The notes under the pieces: generated by a model | What the model saw: the letters and a program-made list of their open reading frames with translations, nothing else | Databases searched by the model: none | What the model was told of the DNA's origin: nothing | Shown here: positions 9,164 to 16,705 of the stretch, piece after piece | How positions within the stretch are numbered: position 1 is the first letter of the stretch | How the letters are laid out: each line of letters begins with the position of its first letter | Made by a program: the position numbers and the translations under genes | Assembly (NCBI RefSeq): GCF_014982785.1 | Contig: NZ_JADCKB010000015.1 | Coordinates: 1 to 64,000, forward strand | Length of the DNA stretch: 64,000 nt | Origin: Ructibacterium gallinarum | GTDB lineage: Bacteria > Bacillota > Clostridia > Monoglobales > Monoglobaceae | Direction of reading: 5' to 3'

Positions 9164-9192
9164 ATTATATCATATTTAAAACTGCTTGTAAA
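9164..9192 (-). promoter_or_regulatory. Sigma-A promoter of the HATPase / radical SAM / DUF2156 operon
   Basis: Minus strand: TTTACA (9192-9187), 17-bp spacer, TATAAT (9169-9164). Confidence 0.7.
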
Positions 9193-9226
9193 GCAATATA
9201 CTGCGGCAAACTTTCACAAAATAGAC

Positions 9227-9261
9227 GGGTATAGACTGACACTTTCGCTCAGTCTATACCC
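9227..9261. repeat. Perfect 13-bp inverted repeat hairpin
   Basis: GGGTATAGACTGA (9227-9239) is exactly complementary to TCAGTCTATACCC (9249-9261) around a 9-nt loop. It lies in a 205-bp gap between the DUF2344 gene and the HATPase promoter. No strong T tract follows on either strand (minus strand: CGTCTATTTTG), so it may be a weak terminator or an RNA-stability element. Confidence 0.6.
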
Positions 9262-9353
9262 TACTGTCACGCAAAAAAATACATTATCGAATATCTTTTT
9301 GTATTTTCGCACATCAGATCAAAAAACGCCGTAAATTCCTCAATCAACAGTGC

Positions 9354-10025
9354 TTAAGCAAAAACCTCTCTGGTTCCATCCTTGTTATTACAGAAAATCT
9401 TACAACGATGCATTTCTTTTTCCTCAATACGCAAAGGAAGGAAATAATTTTCTATAGCTTTTGCAAGAATTTCCGGCTTTAAATTACGCTCTCCACCTGC
9501 ATCCAGAACCACGCGAAGAGTAAATTCCCCCTCCTCTGCGATCAGCACCTCCCACGCATGTACATAATCCAAAATATTGATCTTCTTTTCTCCTTTGCGT
9601 TTGGTTTTTTTTACCGTCCATACCTCTGTTTGCCCGAAAAATTCCTGGATTTGTCTTTTGGTCACTTCTGTTGCTGTAGTAAACACCATTCTATATTCGG
9701 CCGCCGTAATCTCTGCCGCCGCATGTACCGGAGTTTCTACAGCCAAAACATAGAGATCCACCGGCAGATTCTGGTTTAGCTTCTGCCGTATTTCCGCATC
9801 AGACACTGTATCTTCAAAAACAATATCCACCGTCTCACATTCGCTGGTAACGCCCACAGGCAAAGGAAGCGCAAACGTCATCTTCTGGTGAGGATTAAAC
9901 CCCTGCGAATACACCACCGGCAATCCGCTTCGCTGTATCGTTCTCGCAAAACACCGTAAAAGATCCAGATGGGAAATATACTTTCCCATTCCGGTTTTGG
10001 AAAAGAAAATTCTCCGTTTACTCAA
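9354..10025 (-). CDS. DUF2344 radical-SAM-linked protein (TIGR03936 type)
   Basis: A 223-residue partner of the radical SAM protein encoded upstream; the two are often neighbours or fused in Firmicutes. Recognisable stretches are KYISHLDLLRCFARTIQRSGLPVVYSQGF cut across residues 15-43, and ALPLPVGVTSECE. Biochemical function is not established; involvement in RNA modification has been suggested for such pairs but cannot be read here. I start at TTG 10025, 8 nt after GGAGG, overlapping the upstream stop by 8 bp; an in-frame GTG a few codons earlier is possible. The longer open frame reaches 10103 and lies inside the neighbour, so it is unlikely. Confidence 0.82.
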   Translation of the reverse strand: MSKRRIFFSKTGMGKYISHLDLLRCFARTIQRSGLPVVYSQGFNPHQKMTFALPLPVGVTSECETVDIVFEDTVSDAEIRQKLNQNLPVDLYVLAVETPVHAAAEITAAEYRMVFTTATEVTKRQIQEFFGQTEVWTVKKTKRKGEKKINILDYVHAWEVLIAEEGEFTLRVVLDAGGERNLKPEILAKAIENYFLPLRIEEKEMHRCKIFCNNKDGTREVFA

Positions 10026-11862
10026 AACACACACCTCCTCCAAACTGTGCGGCGCCGCATCCCATACATTTTTCACGGCAAGAAGGCGTAGTAATCCCAG
10101 CATATGCTCTTTGCAGCTCCTGCTTTAAAAACTCCTTGCTCACCCCAATATCCGCATAATCCCAGGGTAGAATCTCATCTTGTCCTATGCGACGGTGCGC
10201 GTAAAACGTCGGGTCAATGCCGCAGTCAGCAAAGGCTTGCTGCCATTTCGCATAATCAAAGAAATCTGACCAACCGTCAAATTTACAGCCCAGTTTTTGT
10301 GCCTGGATCAGCACTTCACCCAGTCTGCGATCTCCCTTGGCAAAGACCTCTTCCAAAAAGCTAACATCACTGGAATGCCAGTTATAGACAATTTTTTTAT
10401 TGGTGATTGAATCCTTCAGTTTCCTTGCTTTTTCTTCCATTTCACTGATACGATTCTGCGGTTCCCATTGAAACGGTGTAAAAGGTTTGGGAACAAAGAA
10501 AGCTGTGCTGACCGTTACTGAAACACTTCTACCCTTGCGTACTTCCTGCGGCAATTCATAAAATGCATCTATCACTTTTTGCGCAAGCTTTCCAATACCT
10601 AACACGTCTTCCTCTGTTTCGGTGGGAAGTCCCAGCATAAAATACAGCTTAATCCGATTATATCCTCCGCTAAACGCAATTTTAGCCGTACGAATTAAAT
10701 CTTCTTCTAAAACATTTTTATTGATTACATCTCTTAGTCTTTGGGTACCCGCTTCCGGGGCAAAAGTCAATCCGCTTTTTTTCACTTTCTGTACTTTTTC
10801 CATCAATTCCATAGAAAAATTATCTACACGCAGGGACGGTAAAGATAAATTAATTTTTTTATCCACAGTCATTGCCAAAAGCCCATCCGTAAGCTCAAAC
10901 AGCCGTGTATAATCACTGGTGCTTAATGAAGACAAGGAGATTTCTTCATATCCAGTAGATTGAATACATTGCTCCGCCACTTCAAAAAGCCGCTCTGGAG
11001 AGCGCTCCCGTACTGGCCGGTAAATATATCCCGCCTGACAAAACCGGCATCCCCGGATGCAGCCGCGAAAAAGCTCTAACATAATTCTGTCATGCACAAT
11101 TTCCATAAAAGGAACTATCAGCTTCTCCGGAATAAAGGTGTGATCCATGTCCTTAATAATCCGTTTTTTAACGCGCTGAGGAATTCCAGGCCGATTTGGT
11201 GCAAAAGACGCAATGGTTCCGTCCTCATGATAGGTTACATCGTAAAAAGAAGGAACATAAATACCCTGAATTTTTGCAATCTGCTCTAAATAAGCTTCCC
11301 TACTTTCCCCGCTGTCCCGCCATAGTTTAAAGACATCCATGATCTCACTGTTCACTTCTTCGCCTTCTCCAAGCACAAAAAAATCCACAAGATCTGACAA
11401 GGGTTCTGCATGATAAGCGCAGGGGCCGCCACAGTAAACAAAAGGCTCGTCCCGCTTCCGCTCTGCCGCACGCAGGGGCACACCTGCCAAATCCAGCATA
11501 TTGACCAGATTGGAATAACTCATTTCATACTGCAAGGTAAAAGCGATCATATCAAATTCACGAATCGGTTTTCTGCTCTCCAGCGAAAGCAGCGGTATAC
11601 CTTCCCGGCGCATTTCCTGCTCCATGTCATCCCACGGAGCAAAGACCCTTTCACAAACCGTATCTTCCCTTGCATTGAGCATATGATATAAAATTTTCAT
11701 TCCCAAATGTGACATACCTACTTCATACACATCTGGAAAACAAAATGCAACCGACATCAACTCCGGAGTCCATTCCTTATGGATACTGTTAAATTCATTT
11801 CCAATATACCGAGCCGGTTTCTGCACTTTTTTTAAACATTGTTCAAATTTCATGGAATCCAT
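10018..11862 (-). CDS. B12-binding-type radical SAM protein (TIGR03960 family)
   Basis: A 614-residue protein with an N-terminal cobalamin-binding-like region (SVAFCFPDVYEVGMSHLG ... FVLGEGEE) and a radical SAM core with CxxxCxxC in RGCIRGCRFCQAG at about residues 270-280. The C-terminal part (LGEVLIQAQKLGCKFDGWSDFFDYAKWQQAF) is characteristic of TIGR03960. ATG 11862 follows GGGAGG by 7 nt. It forms a two-gene operon with DUF2344. The reaction is not established; modification of a nucleic-acid or protein substrate is inference. Confidence 0.9.
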   Translation of the reverse strand: MDSMKFEQCLKKVQKPARYIGNEFNSIHKEWTPELMSVAFCFPDVYEVGMSHLGMKILYHMLNAREDTVCERVFAPWDDMEQEMRREGIPLLSLESRKPIREFDMIAFTLQYEMSYSNLVNMLDLAGVPLRAAERKRDEPFVYCGGPCAYHAEPLSDLVDFFVLGEGEEVNSEIMDVFKLWRDSGESREAYLEQIAKIQGIYVPSFYDVTYHEDGTIASFAPNRPGIPQRVKKRIIKDMDHTFIPEKLIVPFMEIVHDRIMLELFRGCIRGCRFCQAGYIYRPVRERSPERLFEVAEQCIQSTGYEEISLSSLSTSDYTRLFELTDGLLAMTVDKKINLSLPSLRVDNFSMELMEKVQKVKKSGLTFAPEAGTQRLRDVINKNVLEEDLIRTAKIAFSGGYNRIKLYFMLGLPTETEEDVLGIGKLAQKVIDAFYELPQEVRKGRSVSVTVSTAFFVPKPFTPFQWEPQNRISEMEEKARKLKDSITNKKIVYNWHSSDVSFLEEVFAKGDRRLGEVLIQAQKLGCKFDGWSDFFDYAKWQQAFADCGIDPTFYAHRRIGQDEILPWDYADIGVSKEFLKQELQRAYAGITTPSCREKCMGCGAAQFGGGVCFE

Positions 11863-11904
11863 CTGTTTCCTCCCACGGATAAAGAATTCTTAACTTATTT
11901 CTAT

Positions 11905-11933
11905 ATGATACACCACATATTCAAAAGTTGCAA
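11905..11933 (-). promoter_or_regulatory. Promoter of the radical SAM / DUF2344 operon
   Basis: Minus strand: TTGCAA (11933-11928), 17-bp spacer, TATCAT (11910-11905), about 43 bp before the start codon. Confidence 0.5.
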
Positions 11934-11942
11934 GCATAAACC
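11916..11942 (+). promoter_or_regulatory. Candidate sigma-E (sporulation) promoter of spoIVFA-spoIVFB
   Basis: CATATT (11916-11921), 13-bp spacer, CATAAACC (11935-11942) is close to the mother-cell sigma-E consensus (KMATATT, about 14 bp, CATACANT). It overlaps the divergent housekeeping promoter. Fits expected sigma-E control of spoIVF, but rests on sequence resemblance only. Confidence 0.4.
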
Positions 11943-12015
11943 AGAAGAAACTTCCGTAAAATGTATCAAAGGTGTTGTCCATACCACACCTCACTTATGA
12001 AAGCAGGTGAAAAAT

Positions 12016-12429
12016 ATGAATGATATCTATCAGGATCATTCCCCAAGAGCCCAAAAGCCACGCAAATACACAAAATCCAAATCATCCACCTCTTCGAAAA
12101 GCCGTTTTTTCCCATTATTATTGAAACAAACTGCCGCCGCTGTGGTTTGTACTTTATTGGTATGGTGTATGCATACGCTTCCGGTAACGCGTCTAAATCA
12201 ATGGATGGATGCTTTAGGCCGCGCTCTGCGGTATGAATCGGATCTTACTGATGTAAAAGAAACAGGAACGTATATTATCAACTGGTTCAGTGAACTTTTT
12301 TCTCCCACTGACAAACAGCCAGTACAGGAGTCCCCCGAACAAAATCCTGATAATAGTCAAGGAGCCGCTCCCGCTACATCCCAGCAAGACATACCGTCTG
12401 AATCCTCAGGCGAGATTACGGAGCATTAA
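12016..12429 (+). CDS. spoIVFA: SpoIVFA-like sporulation membrane protein lacking the LytM domain
   Basis: A 137-residue protein directly upstream of spoIVFB. It has a basic Ser/Lys-rich N-terminus, one membrane helix (about residues 35-55: KQTAAAVVCTLLVWCMHTL), a short region resembling the SpoIVFA juxtamembrane part (MDALGRALRYESDLTDV), and an acidic Pro/Ser/Gln tail. Bacillus SpoIVFA anchors and holds SpoIVFB inactive and carries a C-terminal LytM/M23 domain cleaved by SpoIVB; that domain is missing. Start is ATG 12016 after AGGTG; the upstream GTG at 12007 has no ribosome site. The stop is 1 bp before spoIVFB. Identity rests mainly on position and topology. Confidence 0.65.
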   Translation: MNDIYQDHSPRAQKPRKYTKSKSSTSSKSRFFPLLLKQTAAAVVCTLLVWCMHTLPVTRLNQWMDALGRALRYESDLTDVKETGTYIINWFSELFSPTDKQPVQESPEQNPDNSQGAAPATSQQDIPSESSGEITEH

Positions 12430-12430
12430 T

Positions 12431-13312
12431 ATGCGGAAAAGATTCTTCTCTCATGCGGGTGAAATTCCCATTGGACATTACATACGTCTTCATGTTCTAC
12501 TCCTGCCATTATGCGCTGCATCTATTTGGGGAAATTATTGGCAATTATTTAGTATAAGCTGGATTACAGCATTATGTCATGAAGCGGCACATATTATTGC
12601 AGGGAAATGCCTTGGAATTGATGTAAGCGGTATTACACTTCTGCCTTTCGGCGTATGCGCCAGGCTTAAGGAACCTTTTATTAAATCACCGGCCAAAGAA
12701 ATCATTATGGCTTCTGCCGGTCCTCTTTGTAATTGCATCATTGCAATAGCTTTATATTGTATTTACCGTCTTCTCCCCTTTGCCTGGATTCCATATGCGA
12801 TCACGGTGAATCTGGCAATTATGGGCATGAATCTTCTACCGTGCCTGCCGCTTGACGGGGGAAGGATTCTGCGTGCTGCCCTGACTTTGGGTTCGGACGC
12901 CATTACAGCCGGACAAACCACATTGCGCATCAGCCGATTTTTTTCCGCTGTTTTATTATGCATCTCGGGTCTCCTTCTCATTACTGCCCAATTTAATTTT
13001 TCCCTGATTTTAATCGGGGTATTCCTTTTGGGCAATCTTTACAGCGAGCAAAGAAATTTTTCAAAACAAACCATACGTGAAATTTTATATTATAAAGAAA
13101 AACTAGAGGAAAATACCCTGAACCGAACGACAACACTGACAGCCTATGCCAAACTACCTGCGCGTATGCTTTTACGGCATCTTTCATATCATCGCTATTA
13201 TATTATTCAAGTAGTTGATGAACATCAGAGAATAATAAAAACCGTTACGGAAAGCCAAATTTTAGATGCACTGTTACATCAAAGTATCCGCATTACTTTA
13301 GGGGAAATATAA
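12431..13312 (+). CDS. spoIVFB: SpoIVFB-type M50 intramembrane metalloprotease
   Basis: Site-2-protease family enzyme of 293 residues, expected to cleave pro-sigma-K in the outer forespore membrane during sporulation. Zinc ligands are His50 and His54 with catalytic Glu51 (HEAAH), and Asp142 in LPLDGGRILR. About six hydrophobic segments surround these. The last 65 residues (YYIIQVVDEHQRIIKTVTE) look like a CBS-type domain, as in Bacillus SpoIVFB. ATG 12431 follows GGAG at the end of spoIVFA; the longer open frame from 12290 overlaps spoIVFA in another frame and is rejected. Presence implies an endospore-forming organism. Confidence 0.88.
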   Translation: MRKRFFSHAGEIPIGHYIRLHVLLLPLCAASIWGNYWQLFSISWITALCHEAAHIIAGKCLGIDVSGITLLPFGVCARLKEPFIKSPAKEIIMASAGPLCNCIIAIALYCIYRLLPFAWIPYAITVNLAIMGMNLLPCLPLDGGRILRAALTLGSDAITAGQTTLRISRFFSAVLLCISGLLLITAQFNFSLILIGVFLLGNLYSEQRNFSKQTIREILYYKEKLEENTLNRTTTLTAYAKLPARMLLRHLSYHRYYIIQVVDEHQRIIKTVTESQILDALLHQSIRITLGEI

Positions 13313-13324
13313 TACATTTGAAAA

Positions 13325-13356
13325 AAACCGGCACGGAATATCCCGTACCGGTTTTA
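13325..13356. terminator. Bidirectional terminator between spoIVFB and secF
   Basis: AACCGGCACGG pairs with CCGTACCGGTT (one mismatch) with T-rich tails on both strands, ending the two convergent operons. Confidence 0.85.
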
Positions 13357-13367
13357 TATTGCATTTC

Positions 13368-14477
13368 TTATTTAGCAGCAGCCTTTTTGCCTTTGACTGC
13401 CGAATCTCTCCAGAATGCCCACAGTGAACCAGACACAAATACCGAAGAATAGAAACCAACCACAATACCGATAATGATTGGCAAGGAAAATGCCTGAATG
13501 GAAGGTACACCTAGCAGATATACCATACCAATGGTCAGCAATGTGGTAATCGTTGTATTGATAGACCGGGTCATGGTCTGCCAAATACTGTTATTTGCAA
13601 TTTCTGCATAAGTTTCTTTTCTTGCATGACGTGTATTTTCACGGATTCTATCCATGATAACAATGGTATTATTGATAGAATAACCTAGTACGGTTAATAC
13701 CGCAGCAATAAAGTTGGTATCTACACTCCACTGAAAAACAGAATAAACTCCAAGCAAAATCAATACATCGTGAATTAATGCAAGAATCGCTACGACACCG
13801 GAAGTAAACTCAAACCGGAAGGTTACATACAGTAAAATAGCAAGACATGCCAGTACGGACATAATTACAGCCGATCTTGCCAAATCCCGGCCCGTTGACG
13901 GTGATACAATATCCTGGTTTTTCAATGTAACACCAGTAACAGATGCCGTGGCTTCTTCACCTTCTGTTTCAGGAGCTGTTGTTGCTTCCGCCTCAGGCGC
14001 TGTTGTCGCTTCCGCCTCAGGAGTCGCTGTTGCTTCCGCCTCAGGCGCTGTTGTCGCTTCTGCCTCAGGAGCCGCTGTTGCTTCTGCATTTTCATTATTC
14101 TCTGTATTTTCTGTATTTTCAACAGGGGTTCCGTATTTCTCCTGCAACGCAGAAGTAATTGCCGCAATCTTATTCATAGAAAAATCAGAACGCTCTTCAT
14201 CGGTCTGCAAATTGTTATCAAAACCAAATTTTATAATAACCTCATTACCAGACTGTTGAACTGAAGAAGGACTTTGGTCAGAGCCAAGCGCATTATCCAC
14301 AATTTCCTGAACTTCGGAAACAGAAAAGGCTGTATCTATTTGATAGGTAACCGCCATACCACCGGCAAAGTCCGTATCCAAATTAAATCCGCGGAAAATC
14401 AAAGAGGCAATGGAAACCAGCACAAGCACACCGGCAATTGTCAAGAAAATTTTCTTATTTTTAACGATGTCAAACAT
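13368..14477 (-). CDS. secF: Protein translocase subunit SecF
   Basis: Six-helix partner of SecD that pulls exported proteins out of SecYEG using proton motive force. The N-terminal helix (IFLTIAGVLVLVSIASLIF), DTDFAGGMAVTYQID in the first extracytoplasmic domain and the C-terminal five-helix block (YVTFRFEFTSGVVAILALIHDVLIL) are typical. At 369 residues it is longer than usual because the first extracytoplasmic loop carries a low-complexity Ala/Glu/Thr/Pro insert built from 8-residue repeats (APEAEATT). It overlaps the secD stop by 1 bp (TAATG). Confidence 0.95.
   Translation of the reverse strand: MFDIVKNKKIFLTIAGVLVLVSIASLIFRGFNLDTDFAGGMAVTYQIDTAFSVSEVQEIVDNALGSDQSPSSVQQSGNEVIIKFGFDNNLQTDEERSDFSMNKIAAITSALQEKYGTPVENTENTENNENAEATAAPEAEATTAPEAEATATPEAEATTAPEAEATTAPETEGEEATASVTGVTLKNQDIVSPSTGRDLARSAVIMSVLACLAILLYVTFRFEFTSGVVAILALIHDVLILLGVYSVFQWSVDTNFIAAVLTVLGYSINNTIVIMDRIRENTRHARKETYAEIANNSIWQTMTRSINTTITTLLTIGMVYLLGVPSIQAFSLPIIIGIVVGFYSSVFVSGSLWAFWRDSAVKGKKAAAK
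13972..14091 (-). repeat. Five 24-bp tandem repeats inside secF
   Basis: Five consecutive 24-bp units (13972, 13996, 14020, 14044, 14068), e.g. plus-strand GGCGCTGTTGTCGCTTC plus seven more bases. Alternate units are most alike. They encode repeated (A/T)PEAEAT(T/A) octapeptides, so copy-number change keeps the reading frame. Confidence 0.9.
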
Positions 14478-15781
14478 TATGCTTTGCCTCCTTTCAGTGT
14501 TCCATCTTGTTCTTTTTTACGAACACCATAGAACCACAAATTCTTTACATTCATACCAATCATCTGTTTGAGCAAGAACTTGGTAACAAAAATTGCGGAA
14601 ACCATGGAAACAATAATACCAATAAACAGCGTAATACCGAATCCTTTAATGGTACCAGTACCCAGCACCCACAAAATAACAGCTGAAATAATAGTAGTAA
14701 TGTTAGAGTCAATAACCGCGGAAAGGGCACGGTGGAAACCAGCATCTACAGCACTGCGAACGGTTTTCCCTAAGCGCAGTTCTTCCTTAACACGCTCAAA
14801 GATAACAACATTGGCATCTACCGCCATACCAATGGACAGAATGATACCGGCAATACCCGGCAATGTTAAGTTAATATGCAAATTTGCAATAATAATAAAC
14901 ACAATAGCAACATAACCGATCAAAGCCAAGTCCGCCATTAGTCCCTGCAAGCGATAAACCAAAAGCATGAACAGCAAAACTAGAATTAAGCCGATAATAC
15001 CTGCTTTCATCGCATTACCCAGCGCCTCGTCACCCAAGGTTGCGCTGACCGTCCGAACTTCAACCTGCTCCAAAGAGAAGGGCAGCTGACCGGATTTGAT
15101 ATTAGCAGCCAAAGCCTTAGCCTCTTCCGCTGTAAATTCACCTGTAATAATACAACTGTTGCTGTCAATACGTTCGTGAACCTGAGGCATAGAAATAGGC
15201 TGATTATCCATCATAATAGCAATATAATTTTGCCCGGCTGGCTGAGAAGCCAATCTACCAGTTGCCTCAGCAAATTTGGTACGGCCTTCATCCGTCAGTT
15301 CAAGACTGATATAATAAGAACTCTTCGTCATTCCCTGCTCGGTTTGTCCGTATTCGGCAGTAGCATTTTTTACTTCCTTTCCGGTCATAACCTCCGCGCC
15401 GGTGGGATCTGCAAAAATCAGCTGTGCAGTTGCCCCCAGGGTCTCTACCGCTTGTTGTGCATCCTGAACATCCGGTAGCTCCACTCGAACTTTATCGACT
15501 CCCTGCCGTGTTAAAGTAGCTTCTGTATACCCCTGATTATCCAAACGGGTACGCAACATGCTGACAACCGTATTCATTTCATCATCGGTAGGATTATCAG
15601 ACTGCGCCTTATAGACGATAACAGTTCCGCCTTTCAAATCAAGTCCCTGTGTGATTCCGTCTTCATCCAGAATACCAGGGAAACGTACTTTGTCCGTAAT
15701 GTCAAGACCATAAAGTCCAACATAGAAAAGTGCGGCAATTACCAAAATAATAGCCACAAATTTGACTAAACTTCTGGACAC
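14477..15781 (-). CDS. secD: Protein translocase subunit SecD
   Basis: Membrane protein with one N-terminal helix, a large extracytoplasmic domain (residues about 35-260; GLDLKGGTVIVYKAQ is the family signature) and five C-terminal helices with the proton-path motif SIGMAVDANVVIFERVKEEL. I start at GTG 15781, 8 nt after a perfect AAGGAGG, giving 434 residues; the ATG at 15829 adds 16 residues that include that ribosome site. It has its own strong promoter and forms a two-gene unit with secF, although the upstream yajC-SCIFF genes point the same way. Confidence 0.95.
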   Translation of the reverse strand: MSRSLVKFVAIILVIAALFYVGLYGLDITDKVRFPGILDEDGITQGLDLKGGTVIVYKAQSDNPTDDEMNTVVSMLRTRLDNQGYTEATLTRQGVDKVRVELPDVQDAQQAVETLGATAQLIFADPTGAEVMTGKEVKNATAEYGQTEQGMTKSSYYISLELTDEGRTKFAEATGRLASQPAGQNYIAIMMDNQPISMPQVHERIDSNSCIITGEFTAEEAKALAANIKSGQLPFSLEQVEVRTVSATLGDEALGNAMKAGIIGLILVLLFMLLVYRLQGLMADLALIGYVAIVFIIIANLHINLTLPGIAGIILSIGMAVDANVVIFERVKEELRLGKTVRSAVDAGFHRALSAVIDSNITTIISAVILWVLGTGTIKGFGITLFIGIIVSMVSAIFVTKFLLKQMIGMNVKNLWFYGVRKKEQDGTLKGGKA

Positions 15782-15831
15782 TTTTACTTCCTCCTTTGTG
15801 TAAGCAAAGCCTACAAAATATAACTTCATCC

Positions 15832-15886
15832 ACTGGCAACCTTGCCAGTTTAATTATTTTACCTCACCAAACCATTTTTTAATGGT
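15832..15886 (-). promoter_or_regulatory. Two dyads in the secDF leader
   Basis: The leader of about 115 nt holds ACCATT-tttt-AATGGT (15871-15886) and the near palindrome ACTGGCAA-cc-TTGCCAGT (15832-15849). Either could be an operator or an RNA hairpin; no terminator-like T tract follows. Confidence 0.45.
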
Positions 15887-15903
15887 ATATAACAACCGAA
15901 TTA

Positions 15904-15932
15904 TTATAACCTTTCCTTTTCCGCAAGTCAAG
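15904..15932 (-). promoter_or_regulatory. Sigma-A promoter of secDF
   Basis: Minus strand: TTGACT (15932-15927), 17-bp spacer, TATAAT (15909-15904). Confidence 0.8.
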
Positions 15933-15986
15933 CGTTTCAGAAAATTTGTTAAATATTTTTAAACTTAGCAGCAAAGCCATCCTAGT

Positions 15987-16682
15987 TTATACCAGTTTTG
16001 TACCATTAATAATTAGTTCAAACGAAGTACCCAATGAATCAGCTGCACGTTTACACATAACCATACGCGTCAAAAATATTTCAAAATAATCCATCAAAGA
16101 ACAAATTTCCGTATCAATTTTAAGTTCCAGACGAATCGTCTTATCGTGAAGGACCGATACGTCTGATTGCGTTACCGCATAATTTACGCGGTCATGAATA
16201 TCAAAAGAAGACATCTCTCGATTCCGTACTCTGCTGCGGCGCACATCGGTTTTATCAGCTAAAATCAATGCAGCTGCAATATGATTTACCGGGGTCCCGG
16301 TTCCTTCATCATGGTTGCCAATTGCCGCTATAACTTTAGCAATCTCCCGTGGTTCCATTCCCAGACGCGTAAGTATATGAAACGCAATCACTGCACTGCT
16401 TTGGGCATGGTCGATACGATTTACCACATTGCCAATATCATGGATATATCCTGCAATTCTTGCCAATTCCGCAGTGCGCTTATCATAATTCAATGCTGTT
16501 AGAATACTGTATGCCACCTTGGCCGCCCGTTGAGCATGAAGCAAGGAATGATCGGTATATCCCATGGTACCAATATACTTATCCCCTTTTTCCAGATAGG
16601 TCTTGATTTCTTCGTTTTTGACAATATCGTAAAAAGTTACGCCAGCACCGCGTTCTGTATTGCCTTTTTCTTTATTGGGCAT
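15987..16682 (-). CDS. HD-domain phosphohydrolase-like protein
   Basis: A 231-residue HD-superfamily protein. Metal-binding residues are visible as TDHSLLHAQRAAKVA, the HD pair in GYIHDIGNVVNR, and GNHDEGTG. DILADKTDV-like ILADKTDVRRSRVR follows, typical of this metal-dependent family. Substrate is unknown. ATG 16682 (MPNKEKG) follows GGGGAG by 6 nt; seven extra residues in the longer frame are unlikely. It is a regular member of the yajC-SCIFF-secDF neighbourhood in Clostridia, starting 23 bp after the maturase. Confidence 0.85.
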   Translation of the reverse strand: MPNKEKGNTERGAGVTFYDIVKNEEIKTYLEKGDKYIGTMGYTDHSLLHAQRAAKVAYSILTALNYDKRTAELARIAGYIHDIGNVVNRIDHAQSSAVIAFHILTRLGMEPREIAKVIAAIGNHDEGTGTPVNHIAAALILADKTDVRRSRVRNREMSSFDIHDRVNYAVTQSDVSVLHDKTIRLELKIDTEICSLMDYFEIFLTRMVMCKRAADSLGTSFELIINGTKLV

Positions 16683-16705
16683 AAGGCTCTCCCCTTTCTG
16701 CAATG

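Noticed and set aside
8396-9334. 312-codon open frame on the plus strand
   Set aside because: It is antisense to the HATPase gene, which has clear family motifs. The plus-strand frame has no ribosome site and no recognisable domain.
12290-12430. 47-codon upstream extension of spoIVFB
   Set aside because: It overlaps spoIVFA in another frame, lacks a ribosome site, and the family N-terminus begins at MRKRFFS.
13972-14091. CRISPR-like array
   Set aside because: The repeats are contiguous, have no spacers, and lie in the secF reading frame.
13943-14259. Plus-strand frames encoding repeated Val-Ala-Ser-Gly and Leu-Leu-Pro patterns
   Set aside because: They are mirror products of the secF tandem repeats on the other strand.
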